Positions 48,001-58,612 of a stretch of DNA of 64,000 bases are shown here, piece by piece. The notes beneath the pieces were generated by a model. It did not search any database, was not told the DNA's origin, and saw only the letters and a program-made list of their open reading frames with translations. Source of the DNA: Neckera pumila (lineage: Eukaryota; Streptophyta; Bryopsida; Hypnales; Neckeraceae); NCBI GenBank assembly GCA_963969595.1, contig OZ018416.1, positions 17,748,065 through 17,812,064 of the forward strand, given 5' to 3'. A program made the translations under genes and the position numbers. The number at the start of each line of letters is the position of its first letter. Positions within the stretch are counted from its first letter, which is position 1.

Positions 48001-51000
48001 CCGTCACCTTTATCCGAGATAATTTCTAAAAATTTCCGCATCTTCAATATAATTTGCAAAAAAGACACCAAGGAACTACGGTAAGCCATCCTATTTAGTG
48101 CCATACTCCAATTCTGACCACTATGTGCAAAACCGCCGTGGTATTACAAGACGATTTTGTTAGCCCTAAAGGACCAAGGATTCATGGTTTTCGAATGACC
48201 AATTTGACTGATCATGTTGTCGACAGAATTAATTCAGATGGGGCAAAATTAATGAAGAATATTGCACGCGTTGGTCACAACATAAATTAAATTGGACAAA
48301 AGAAAGTCTACACACGACCTACGCAAAACTGCTAAAACAGATGAGCCCCAATTTGCGAATCTTGATCCTTTAGAGGTTAACATAAGCACTACACTAAAAA
48401 TGATATTTAGTGTAGTATGACATTTAGTGTTTTACCCCCCTAGCAACCACAACACTAAATCTGAATTGTAGCGGATTTAGTGTTGTGTTGGACTTCAATG
48501 CGCCGCCTCCGCCTCCGCCTCCACTTCCTTTGCAAGTTCATTTTTTTAACGTGTTCTAACACTAAATGTAAACTTTTTCAGATTTCAGATTTACCATAGA
48601 GCATATTTAGTGTTAGAAATTAGATTTAGTGTTACTTACTTATGATATTTAGTGTCAAGGTTCGTAATTAGTGTTGCCAACACTAAATATCATTTTTAGT
48701 GTAATCGGTGATGATATGAAAATCAAGCACAATGCGGCAGAGGGTATGGGAGCAATTTAGACCTCCAATTATGCCGTCGATCACATCGAATGTGAAATTG
48801 TTGCTTACGTCCAATGGCTCAAGGCACTCTGATCCGGGCCAGAGATCTGAGTAACCCACACCCCTACCGAGCACGAGGCAACAGAGTAGAATGACAAAAT
48901 ACGCACAAAAACTCCCTAACAAACAATCCATATCTTGAAAGAAATGGAAAGGGGGCCCTATAAATATTTTGTTAAATCCTCTCCTGGAATTGTTCAATCA
49001 CAAAACTGAAGAACTCAAGTGACATATGAGCATTCGAAAATTGCAGCTTCAAAGGTCGAAAATTTTGACAGTTCATTAGTAGAAGAGGTTTTGTTCAATC
49101 ATGACGTTTATTTCTTTCAGAGCATCAAATGGATGTTTCTATGCATGTTATTCAAGAAATCCTGGATTCATTTTCATATTCAATATCAAGCATACATTTC
49201 CCGTTGAATTTTTGATGTCAAATCTCAAGACCAGTAACAGAAACTGTAAATTATAACCTCGTATTCTATTACAATAAAAAAAGTCCAAAGAAAGTTGAAA
49301 AAATAAGAGAAAAGAACGGTTCTAAAATGAGAGAAAATGTATGACGTTGAAGGGTTAGTTGAGAATCAACAAAAATACGTTGCTCCTGTTTTATGGAACA
49401 ATTGGGGAGACGAGATCTTACCAGGATGCTGCGTGACCAGGCACATCCAACTCAGGCATAATATGAATGCCTCTTAAACGCGCATATCTGGGTAGAACTC
49501 ACTGTCAGTGGTAAACTATATAGCTCAAATGTGCCCAAGTGCTTCACTTTCAAATTTAAATACAAGAGAAATTCAGCTTCCAAGGACCAAGTTCTGTGAC
49601 AAAATAAAACACAGGTTGCTTTATTGTCAAATAGGTTCATAAATCAAAAGTGACTGGACTATTCGATATCTTAAGATCACCAAATAGGACAGAAGAGTCA
49701 GATACATACTCCACAAGTTCACGAGCATCGTCCATGGTGTATCGTTCAGCATTTGAGTACGAACCCTTCCAAAGCAGTGGATATGAAGGAATTTCCATAG
49801 GGAATGATTGCTCGTCTACAATATGCCAATGTAGGACATTCTGCCAATCATAAAACATTTGATGTCAAGATCTCTTACCGCAGTAATTAATACTTCAAGA
49901 TTCTCTTCTCATCGGTCAATTTGTACTCCTCTTTTTCACCTAATGAAAGGGCGGCATTGCTCTCTTCTAACACGGCAACAAAATTTGACTTACAAGCTTG
50001 GAGTATTCCATGGAGTCCAGAACGCGTTTAATGGACGAAACAGGTTGATAATGGCGCGAAGTGTCTGTTGAAAAATCACTGTGTGAGTACACAAAAGACA
50101 CGAACAAAAAAGGACGAGAGTGATAATTTTCGGATTTACCACCTACACATGTTGAGAAATAAAAAGCATGAGTAACAAGTGAATACCAACAAGAAGCCCA
50201 CGATATGAAAATCTGGGGAAGTCTTTGATAGTATAAGGCGCCTTAGTAATTTGCACGGACTTTTCCTTGAAATTGAACTTAGTCAACTGACTAAACGTCT
50301 ACAAATAGATCAACCCCTGCAGTTGCATAATTAGACCATTCTCGGATGTGATACAATCCCGAAGGAACATAGTGATCACTCTCACATGTTGTCAACAATC
50401 TAGTGCAGTGAAGACATTTCAAATAAGTAGACATTCCAAAAATCAGTATCTGGCATCCGGGCTGCAGATACTAACATTCTTTTTTTCAAATAGTTCTTCT
50501 AGGCATTCACATTTCAAATTAATGGGCACCAATTATTTTAAAGTCTGAATTAATTTTGAGCGATTAGGAAATTAATAAATGATGAAATCAACAAGAAATC
50601 TTCAGCAATTACAAAAGAATTGTGATCCCAACTGTTCCAACAAGTAAAGATTCATATACTCGTTAGTGAGGGACAAACCTCAAGACCACGCAGCGCTCCG
50701 TAAACATTTGGTGCCTGCCAAATCGACCCACTTGTCAGCTAATCATTCAGAAAAAAACATACACAAGCTCTCTGGAGAGACATCAACTCAAACAGATCAT
50801 ACAATTTGAGCTACAAATCAGAATTTGCTCACATAGAAGGGAAAAATGTTTCCTAGCATCATTATTTGACTGAATGTAACCATCAACACAGGTTAGAGTT
50901 ACGTACTGCAAGGTACGCAGTATTGCTCTCTGAGCCATCAGGAACATCCAGCGTGTAGGACTCGTCCACTCCATATTGAAACTGCACACAATGCAACAAG

Positions 51001-52229
51001 TGCAGAAAGTTTAAGCAACCGCAGGGCTACTTGCCTAAACCTTAATCTTGCGTAGATTCCAATGCGACACAGTAATCTCCCATGGCTCTTCATATTATAA
51101 GCAATGCAAAATTAATGCCATTTTGATATACCCCAATCGGATTCCCCAAAAGTGCATACTCAAAATTGGTAGGGATGTTAGTAACCTTCCACTTTCAAGT
51201 GCAAAAGGTGCACATTTCTATCACAATTGTTATTCATCCATCAAAACCAACATCAAAGAAACCCCAGAAAATAAATGGCCATTCTGATCCAAACCTATTT
51301 TCTTCAGCAAAATTGCGTACTGAGTATCCACTCAGACGCACATGAATCCACCAATTCTGTTTCAATTGTCACATTGCCCATGGCTCCTCCTACTATACGA
51401 AGTGCGAACTAAATGCCCATTTTGATAAACCCCTATTGAATTCACCCCTACTGTATTCAAATTGGAAGGGCTGTTAGTGACCTCCCACTTTCACGAGCAC
51501 AAATTGCACACTTCTATCACAATTATAATTCTTCCATCAAAGAAACTTTAGAAACCAAATGGCAATTCTCACACAAACCTATTTGCATATAGAGGAATTG
51601 CATACAGAACTGCATCCCGAGGATCCACTCCAATGCGCATAACTCCACAAATTCTCTTCCAATTCCCACATTCCCATCCCAATTTTTCCAAACCCACAAG
51701 CACCAAACCAAGAAACTCTCTCCAGGAGAATAAAATGTGGCACCCACCCACCCACCTCTTCCTTTGGTGACCCAATGGCCACCACCAGCTTCGTCAGCTC
51801 CCTTGACGCCGTCCCCGTCTCCACGTACCGCACGGCATTTCGCGCGTGTTGCCCGAACATCACATCGTAATACCGCTCAAACGCACTCCTCAGCGTCTCC
51901 GACACCACCGACCCTTCGAATGCGAACGTCCTCGGAACCAAGAGCGTGCTCTCGCCGTGCGCTACAGAAAACGGCATTGGCCAAATCTTCACATCCTCCT
52001 TTTCCTCCTCCTCGGAGGAGAAAAACGAAGAGGAAGAGGAGACGAGCTTGAGATTGAGATTGAGGTCGCGTTCTCCCGAGTGGAGGCGCCATTCCCCGTT
52101 GGCGTCTAAGACGGAGGAGAGTCGGGTGCGAGGGGACCCGTTGGCTTGGGCGAAAGGGAAGAAGCTGCTGCAGAGGAAGACGACTGTGAACGAAAGAAGG
52201 AGGACGAGGAATGTTGGGTTGGGCTCCAT
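45005..52229 (-). CDS. HEXO: Beta-N-acetylhexosaminidase, GH20 family (plant HEXO type), 14 exons
   Basis: The enzyme removes terminal beta-linked GlcNAc or GalNAc, for example in trimming N-glycans to paucimannosidic forms. Exons: 52229-51756, 50981-50907, 50714-50679, 50298-50187, 50064-49994, 49840-49710, 49487-49422, 48863-48763, 47807-47748, 47222-47189, 47015-46917, 46352-46293, 46147-45897, 45186-45005. The joined frame is 583 codons, open throughout, ending TGA. Residues 1-29 form a signal peptide or anchor (hydrophobic LVLLLSFTVVFL core). IWPMP and DESYTL lie in the N-terminal domain. HWHIVDEQSFP is at 260-270, DVPGH at 314-318, and HLGGDEV at 367-373, with catalytic Asp371 and Glu372. 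GGEVCMWGE and WPRAAAAAERLWSP follow, then a C terminus DPGSCFEQ. Sequons lie at Asn344 and Asn392. Length suits plant HEXO proteins (about 540-580), and DEQSFP favours HEXO3-like, by inference. Introns carry small transposons; the exon 8 donor is the unusual GTCTAA. Confidence 0.93.
45643..45705. mobile_element. 63-bp miniature TTAA element in hexosaminidase intron 13
   Basis: TTAA (45639-45642) - CTCCTAAAGGACCACC ... CGTCTTTTAGGGG - TTAA (45706-45709). Both TIRs are intact but almost no interior remains. It lies in the intron between exons 13 and 14. Confidence 0.8.
46366..46600. mobile_element. Possible TTAA-related end in hexosaminidase intron 12
   Basis: TTAACCCTTAAACGCCATGC at 46368 resembles the left end at 62024 (TTAACCCTGGAACGCC). 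No partner end was found before exon 11, so this may be a truncated copy or chance. Confidence 0.3.
48164..48376. mobile_element. 213-bp TTAA-type element in hexosaminidase intron 8
   Basis: The left end CCCTAAAGGACCAAGG follows TTAG (48160-48163) and the right end GATCCTTTAGAGG precedes TTAA (48377-48380). It sits in the intron between exons 8 and 9. The interior shows no gene. Confidence 0.75.
48392..48701. mobile_element. 310-bp MITE with CACTA ends and AACACTAAAT subterminal repeats
   Basis: Perfect 22-bp TIRs begin CACTAAAAATGATATTTAG. They are flanked by TA on both sides (48390-48391 and 48702-48703). Inside, AACACTAAAT or its complement ATTTAGTGTT recurs at least six times in both orientations, the layout of CACTA (EnSpm) subterminal repeats. 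A GCC-TCC-rich patch lies at 48503-48530. The target looks like TA rather than the 3 bp usual for CACTA, so the superfamily is uncertain. It ends 62 bp from exon 8. Confidence 0.8.
51040..51755 (-). repeat. Three diverged tandem units in hexosaminidase intron 1
   Basis: Units start near 51049, 51313 and 51598, a period of about 265-285 bp. They share 'ttgcgta', 'ccaatgcg', 'cccatggctc', 'ccattttgata', 'ctatcacaatt' and 'ccatcaaagaaac'. The third runs up to the exon 1 donor. Confidence 0.65.
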
Positions 52230-52474
52230 CGCTAGCTGTGCAATTCAAGCCAAGCTTGCGGGAGAGCATCAATCTCGATCGACAGTGGGGAATTGGAGAT
52301 GGGTTTGGGTCTGCTGAGGGAACTTAAAGAAGCTTCAGTCCGCTTCCTTGGGAATCACACTATCACAGGAACGCATTCTGGCCGCCTTGGGAATGCCAGA
52401 AGTGTGTGGTGCGGTTACAATAACTGGAGTATTGGGAGCACAAGCCAATTTTGTATGCTCGCCAATTATTATTA
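52230..52474 (-). promoter_or_regulatory. Presumed 5' leader and promoter of the hexosaminidase gene
   Basis: This is the only DNA between the ATG and a transposon at 52475. I see no TATA box, so the core promoter may be TATA-less or lie within or beyond the element. Confidence 0.3.
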
Positions 52475-53190
52475 GGGGTAGTCACACCTTCTTCACTGCT
52501 CACAAATTCTCCTGCTAATGGGGACGTGGCGCCTTTGAATGGGCTTTTGGTTGGCTCTCATGAGCAGAATATTCTTCTTCTACAAAGGGGTTCTCCGCGT
52601 CCATTATTTTCCTCTAGAGATGAATAATGGGCAAGGAGAACTCTTTGCAGAACAGTGTATTTTTTCCGGCAATTTGTCGTCAATTTGCACCAAAATAATG
52701 GACCCTGCACCAAGCCCGTAGAACAAAATAGCACTAAAAGGATGGAAATATTGCTAGAAAACTTCAAATTAAATAAAAATCTAGGATAAAATAACCAGAT
52801 TGTAAATGAAAATTGAATTATAGATATGTGATATATGCTAATGAGATATTTTCTATCCAATATGTGGATGAATGTTGAAATTTGGAACACTACTATAACA
52901 TTCAATATCGCCACTTTGGCACTTCATTAAAAATGAAAAATCTGTTGCAAAAGAAGAATATTCTGTCATCCTTGCTTTTCACCTCTTCGCTCCTCCGTTG
53001 GTTCCTTGTATTACACTGCCATTACTTTTGCACAACTTTTGGTGCCTGTGAGTCCATTATCCATTTCTTGCCTCCGCTCATGAGAAAGAGGTGTCACACC
53101 TTCTTCAGGAATTCAAGCTCCGCATTGGATTCTTGTTTTTTTCATTCTTTAGAGAATTTTTTTGTGCAGTGAAGAAGGTGTGACTATCCC
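52475..53190. mobile_element. TIR element with TA flanks, 716 bp
   Basis: The left end GGGGTAGTCACACCTTC and the right end, reverse-complemented, GGGATAGTCACACCTTC match over about 24 bp, with TA outside both. A relative is at 61709-62949, and both share an interior 'cgtccattattttcctct ... ggtgaataat' motif. A Tc1/mariner-like or Harbinger-like origin is possible. No transposase is present. Confidence 0.75.
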
Positions 53191-53248
53191 TATTCTAATA
53201 CAAATAGGACATTTACACCAAGTGCTAGCTGAATACGTATAAAGTAAA

Positions 53249-53602
53249 GTGGCTGACCCATTTCCAAATACATAAGCAATTACGCATAATTGAAGTGTAG
53301 TTTTTTTAAATGCGGAATTTTTTTGTGTACAATAAATAGAGTTTGGAAGGATTTGCATATTTTTCCAAAATTTTATTACATAAACGTAATAACTATGAAT
53401 ATTTTTGGGAAAGATTCTCTTTGACCTATAATAGTGATGCAGATCTTTCTATTTGTACCCATAGGCTAATTGCAAAATTAACCAAGGGCTGGTTGCAATA
53501 TTGAGAGCCTTGCAGCCAATCATAATGCGCCACAACTGAACAGAAAGAGAGCAACTTATAAATTGAAAATGGAGGGGGTTGATTAGAAATGGGTCGGCTA
53601 CC
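53249..53602. mobile_element. TIR element with GGCTGACCCATTTC ends (copy A)
   Basis: The ends GGCTGACCCATTTCC and GAAATGGGTCGGC are inverted. The interior ('ggttgcaatattga', 'agccaatcataatgcgcca') matches copy B at 55536-55836. Confidence 0.65.
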
Positions 53603-54440
53603 TTTGTCTGCTCTAAATGTGACCATGTTCTAAATGTGACCCCTATTTAGGAATGAGTGACATGTTGCTTGAAATATCAATTATTGTCAATGATGAGTTA
53701 TCTAGGCTTCAATGGTCGCTTTAAAAGTAGACTACCTTAGGACAATTACTAAGGCGGAGGGAATTTTGAAGGAAAAAAAATAGGTTGACAAGGAAGGCAA
53801 AGTCTGACAAAGAATGCCTATTTTTTATTTTATTTTTTCAGAATTCCTGACAACAAGGAGATTGCCCAATATAAAGGCCCGCCCAAAAATAGATGAAATA
53901 TATGATAGATAAATGAAAAATTAATAATCACCAATTCTGTGGATTTCATGCATCAAGAAGAAATTTCAAGAAATAATTTGTCCATCTTTTGAACAGGGCA
54001 TTTCTTAGCAAAGGATTTACATATGTAAAATAAACCCGAATCAACCTTTAACCCTTGAATACTAAACTGGTTGTCGTGGAAATCATCCTTTGGGATATCA
54101 TGCAAATCATTTGCCTAAAGAAACCAAGAACACTCGTTGAATGTCAAACTATTGTGCAAAATCTCACCTTCTCACACAAAATCCCAAGGTTGAGGATTTG
54201 CACTTCTATCTTGCAGATGGGGATGTTGTTTAAAGATTAAGGTGTTTACACCTAAAAATGCCACTTTTTCTACCCTAGGTAGCTATGTAGTCAAAATAAC
54301 AAAATTTTGGTGTGAAATTGTTAGCCTCCTTGACAGAAATTCAATCCAAAGTTTTTTGTATTTTTCTAGTACTTACACAATATTCTATAAATTTTCAAAG
54401 TAAAAAGTATAGGGTACCTACTCATGCCACTATAATCCCC
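53603..54440. other. AT-rich intergenic DNA, nothing recognised
   Basis: There is no gene, RNA or bounded repeat. The longest frame is 61 codons. Confidence 0.4.
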
Positions 54441-54444
54441 TTAA

Positions 54445-55026
54445 CCCCTAAAGGCCCAAGTGATTGTTCAACTTATGCAAGAAATCTCAGGTAGTTGCGC
54501 ACAAATCAATTTTGGTCAGATATTCATGAAATTTTGATATGAGGTGTAAATATGTAATCCTTTGGTGTGAATTTAGTTTTTTCCAATTAGGTGCTCAGAT
54601 CAAAAGTTATATTGCCCTGAATTCTTGAGACAATTTAGGCAACTCCGAGCAGCAAGTGCAAAACTCCCCTTCTACTTCTAAAATTTGGCAAATATGTAAC
54701 TAATGTGATATAGGATGCAAATGTCAAGAAAATAAACATGTATAGTGCAAAAATATCAATTTTGAAGAAGTTAAAGTCTGTTGGCTTTGTTGAACAAGGT
54801 TGGAAGAATTTTTTTATTTCTAGCTTCAAATGTTATAATCTTTCAAACTTTGTGGTCAAAAGTTTTGAAAATTTTCTCATACATTTCCATGGTACTCTAA
54901 TGCAAATGCATATTTGGTTGAATTTAAAAAAATATTTTTATCATTTTGATTTTTCTCCATATCCTCAAAAGTGACAATTTTTGACATTTTTGCTTCAAAT
55001 ATGCCTTGAGCAATTCTTTAGGGGGG
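54445..55026. mobile_element. TTAA-type TIR element, about 582 bp
   Basis: TTAA (54441-54444) precedes CCCCTAAAGGCCCAAG. The right end reads CTTTAGGGGGG before TAAA (55027-55030). The interior motif 'tttgtggtcaaaagttttgaaaattttctca' resembles arms of other copies. Confidence 0.65.
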
Positions 55027-55535
55027 TAAATTATCACCCTTGAGGCATGAATTGCTTCAACTCCCATTGATTGCCTAAAAAACTCTTCAATTCCAATAGC
55101 TGCTCTTACGCACTTATAGCAATTTTGAAACATTAAGTGAATCCTTTTCCATTCAAGAATAGGAGGCGCAATTAGAAACATTGCGGTTTCTACAATTGAA
55201 TTTGGATTTTCAACCCAATACTAAGCTACACAACATGTTGGGTTGGGGCACAACGTTGTTAACACAATTCATGCATTTTCTCTTGAAAGAGGGATAATTC
55301 CTCTCTGGATACTAAGGAGGGAGTTTAGGTATAATGAAAGGGACACCATCAGTGGCTAGCAAATGCTAACTTTGTCGGGTCGTATTAGAGTTCTTATGAT
55401 TCAACAACAATCTAATTGGTTGCCCCAATAGTGAATAGTATAGGCACCACGTACCACGTAGCTAATTGGTTAGGTGCACTGTTGGGGGGCTCCGTGTTTT
55501 AGGGGAGCAAAAGGGACCCCCCTAGCATTGCTTAA
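55027..55535. other. Intergenic DNA, no gene seen
   Basis: It holds a short repeated motif 'ctaattggtt' (about 55409 and 55463) and C/G homopolymer runs near 55486-55522. Nothing else is supported. Confidence 0.35.
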
Positions 55536-55836
55536 GGAAGCCAACCCATTTCCGACCAAATAAGCAATTGCGCATATCTACAGGCAAGGTTCTTCAAGGG
55601 TAAAATTACTATAAGTTTTCCGCTGAAGATTCTATTTGATCTATATTAGTTATATAGACCTCCCTATTTCCGACCAAGGGTTGGTTGCAATATTGAAAGT
55701 CTTATAGCCAATCATAATGCGCCACAACTGTATCAGGAACCATGCCATAGTTAATGACTATTTGTCTACTGCTGAGCGGAAAGAAAACAACCTACATAGC
55801 AAAAATGAATGCTTGGTTGGAAATGGGTCAGCTTCC
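55536..55836. mobile_element. TIR element with GGAAGC-GACCCATTTCC ends (copy B), 301 bp
   Basis: The left end is GGAAGCCAACCCATTTCC and the right end, reverse-complemented, GGAAGCTGACCCATTTCC. TTAA borders both sides, but the inverted match extends further out (cattg-ttaagg), so TTAA may belong to the TIR rather than be a target duplication. Confidence 0.7.
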
Positions 55837-56933
55837 TTAACAATGTTATGGGAGTTGAGTTTCCAAACTTCAGGTAGAGGCACCTAATGGCCGAATGGCG
55901 ACCCTGTACCCAATGGAGTCCTTTTCTAGGAAGGGACATTATTTCAGATCCTAAATGTAGACAATCCAAACATGGCTTATCAATTTGGTTAACAAATTAT
56001 AAGCTATATTTGAACTATCTACATTAACCCTTTAGGATGTTCTGAAATGGCATACAAGAGCAAATTTCAGCGTATTTTGAAGGAAATGATGTACAAGCAT
56101 TGTTTAGTAACCCTAGACAACGTCTTTTTGAGGTGGAATTTTTATACAATAGTTGCTTGCAAGTGTGCTTCAAAGTTCTGAAGTCAAAATTGGTTTTTGA
56201 GAAAACAAGCTCCGGCAAGAAATTTGTGACTACAAGTGGGTGTTAAATTGCTCTATATACAAAGAATGTACTATACCAAGTGGGAGAAGAAGGAAAAGTG
56301 AACATTAGAATGTCCATTGAACTACGTCACATGCTTAGTCTGATGCATTTGCACTGGTTGCAGGTCAAGTATGGACCGAAAGAACCAGTGGACAAGCAAA
56401 ATATGACTCCAACAACTACAACAAAAGCCTACACAACAAGATACTTCACCTATGAGAATTCAAAAATCTTCATGAAAAATTTGATGCTAATTTATTTCAA
56501 AATTGAAAGTTTATGAAGGCGGTAGTTTATCAACACAATAATCCGACACCTATCATTTTATAAGATAAAAAATAGGATCAAAAATTTTTAGGATTCAAAA
56601 AAGAATTGTTCTTGCAATACTAACAAGTAAAATATAAATATATATGATGCTCTAAGAAACATCTTCTAAAATGAACATTTGAATCATCAATAAAATTTGA
56701 AGGAAATGTTGAATATCACTATTGAACTTTAAAAAGCCTCAAACAATTCTAATTTTAAAAAATAATACAAATTACCTAAGGTAAACCACATAATGAATCT
56801 TATATCAGTATCACTTGAATAATGAAAAAATAATCCAAAACCTTTCTTCACACAAAAATACAAAATGAATCCAAACATTGTCTTATTTTGAAAAAGAATG
56901 AATCAAAGGCACTACCTTCAAAAAAAAAAAAAA
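55837..56933. other. AT-rich intergenic DNA, no gene seen
   Basis: An isolated TTAACCCTTTAGG near 56024 is the only element-like motif. Confidence 0.35.
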
Positions 56934-57290
56934 TCCTATTTGCTAATTCACATGTAGTTTGATTTTTTCCTTGATGGCATGGCTGCTCCATTTTCAGGAA
57001 AAACAACAATACACTTCAAAAAAAAATGCAAACCACAATATTCTAGGAGAGCCTATTTGCTAATTCACAGGTAATCTTTGTAGTTTTTCCTCGATGACAT
57101 GGTTGCTTCCTTTCCAAGGGAAACAACAATATCCTTAAAAAAAAATACAAACCACAATATTCTAAGAGAGCCTATTTATTAATTCATATATAATATTGTA
57201 GTTTGAATTTTTCCTTGATGGCATAGTTGCTTCCTTTCCGTGGGAAACAACGATATACTTCAAGAGAAAATGCAAACACAACATTGGAAG
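56934..57290 (+). repeat. Three tandem copies of an approximately 117-bp unit
   Basis: Units begin 'cctatttgctaattcac' at 56934, 57052 and 57169. Each contains 'ttccttgatggcat', 'ggaaacaacaatat' and 'tgcaaaccacaatattc'. Confidence 0.85.
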
Positions 57291-57972
57291 AAATCCAATG
57301 GGAAGATGTAGAGTGGAGAGGTTGTTTTTATAATGAAATCTATTGTCCGGCATGAATCCTCAAAAGGTTAACCCCTTTAGGATGTAGAGACCCAACCTAG
57401 GCCTCGGTTTCCACTATTTTACATTTATGTGATAATTCCTTTGTGTATTGGGCAAAACATGAAATTAGAAACATCTTGCCAAAGTTGTGGAGCAAATTAT
57501 GAGATGAAAAAATAAAAATGAAAACTAAAAGGGTAGAAACTATGCCTATGTAAAGACCATGTTGTACGTATTTACAGTGAATAAAAGGTCTTTTTTGTAC
57601 AAGGCTTCGTGTCAGGTGTATTGTGCTTAGAAAGTATGCATACATCTTCGGCTACCGGCAAGAGCAGTTGGGAATAGTTATCCTACGTGCTTCACTGTAT
57701 TTTAGTGGCTAGGTGTTGGCAGGCAAGTTTGTCTTTGATTCATCAGTCAATTTGCTTAAGCTTGATGACAATTTTTTTTATAAAGTAATAGGAATTTGAA
57801 AAGAAATAAATTCATCTTGTCATATACCCGCTTCTAATTCACATACTTGGTTCACTCAATTGAAACCCAACAATTTTTTTGAGGATGTCATGAACCACCA
57901 TTCTGCTTCACCTTTTAGAAAATGAGAATTATAAACAATGTGCATAAATTTACAAAATAGTTCAAAAGTATT
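57291..57972. other. Intergenic DNA, no gene seen
   Basis: It includes TTAACCCCTTTAGGATG at 57367, a possible decayed element end with no partner. Confidence 0.35.
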
Positions 57973-58131
57973 ACATAACATTCAGTAGCTCTACAGTGAT
58001 GGTGTGATATATTCCACACCCCAACAGTGTTTCATCAGTAATTACTGATGAATTAGACAGGTGGAGGATGTAGAGGCACACCATCACTGTAGAACCAAGG
58101 CAACACCAACACATGCTATTGAATGTTATGT
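57973..58131. mobile_element. 159-bp MITE with 6-bp target duplication
   Basis: The ends ACATAACATTCAGTAG and CTATTGAATGTTATGT are inverted. AGTATT lies directly outside both (57967-57972 and 58132-58137). The inner inverted arms 'ctacagtgatggtgtg' and 'cacaccatcactgtag' and a central hairpin (catcagtaattactgatg) are visible. It shares ends with the 1.3-kb foldback at 32526-33819. Confidence 0.85.
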
Positions 58132-58410
58132 AGTATTCTGGGTTAAATCACAATTATCAATTAGGGAGTTTTAAGTTACTTAACGAAGAAAATTAGAATT
58201 CTAAACTAAAATAATTTTGAATCATGGGCTCCATGAAACCACGGCTGTTCCAAAGTCCGCTGCACATGGAGTGGGGGAGTGTTGAAATTAATGAACTGAA
58301 GTAGTGTAATTTTTTAATTATATGCTGTGGACCCCAATTGAAGTTTTTCTCCACGGTTGAAATGAGTTTGCCGTGTGTCGGTGCAAAGACCTCAACATAA
58401 CTGAAGTATC

Positions 58411-58612
58411 TAAATATTCAACCCCAGCCTCTGCGTAAATATTCAACAACCCCACCCCACTCCACCTGGATAAATATCAACCCCACCCCTGGGTAAATAT
58501 TCAACCCCACCCACCCCTGGGTAAAATATTCAACCCCAGGCCCTGGGTAAATAATGACCCCCCCTGGACAAATATTCACACCCACCCTTGGGTAAATATT
58601 CACCCCATAAAT
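58411..58612 (-). repeat. Minisatellite, CCTGGGTAAATATTCAACCCC-like units
   Basis: About seven imperfect units of 24-36 bp occur, each with GGGTAAATATTCA and a C-rich linker. One strand is strongly C-rich. The minus-strand 89-codon frame (58418-58687) is a by-product of the repeat. Confidence 0.85.

Noticed and set aside
51737..52317. Open frames of 87-131 codons overlapping hexosaminidase exon 1 on other frames
   Set aside because: They are shadows of a GC-rich coding exon whose own frame matches GH20 and continues through 13 further exons.
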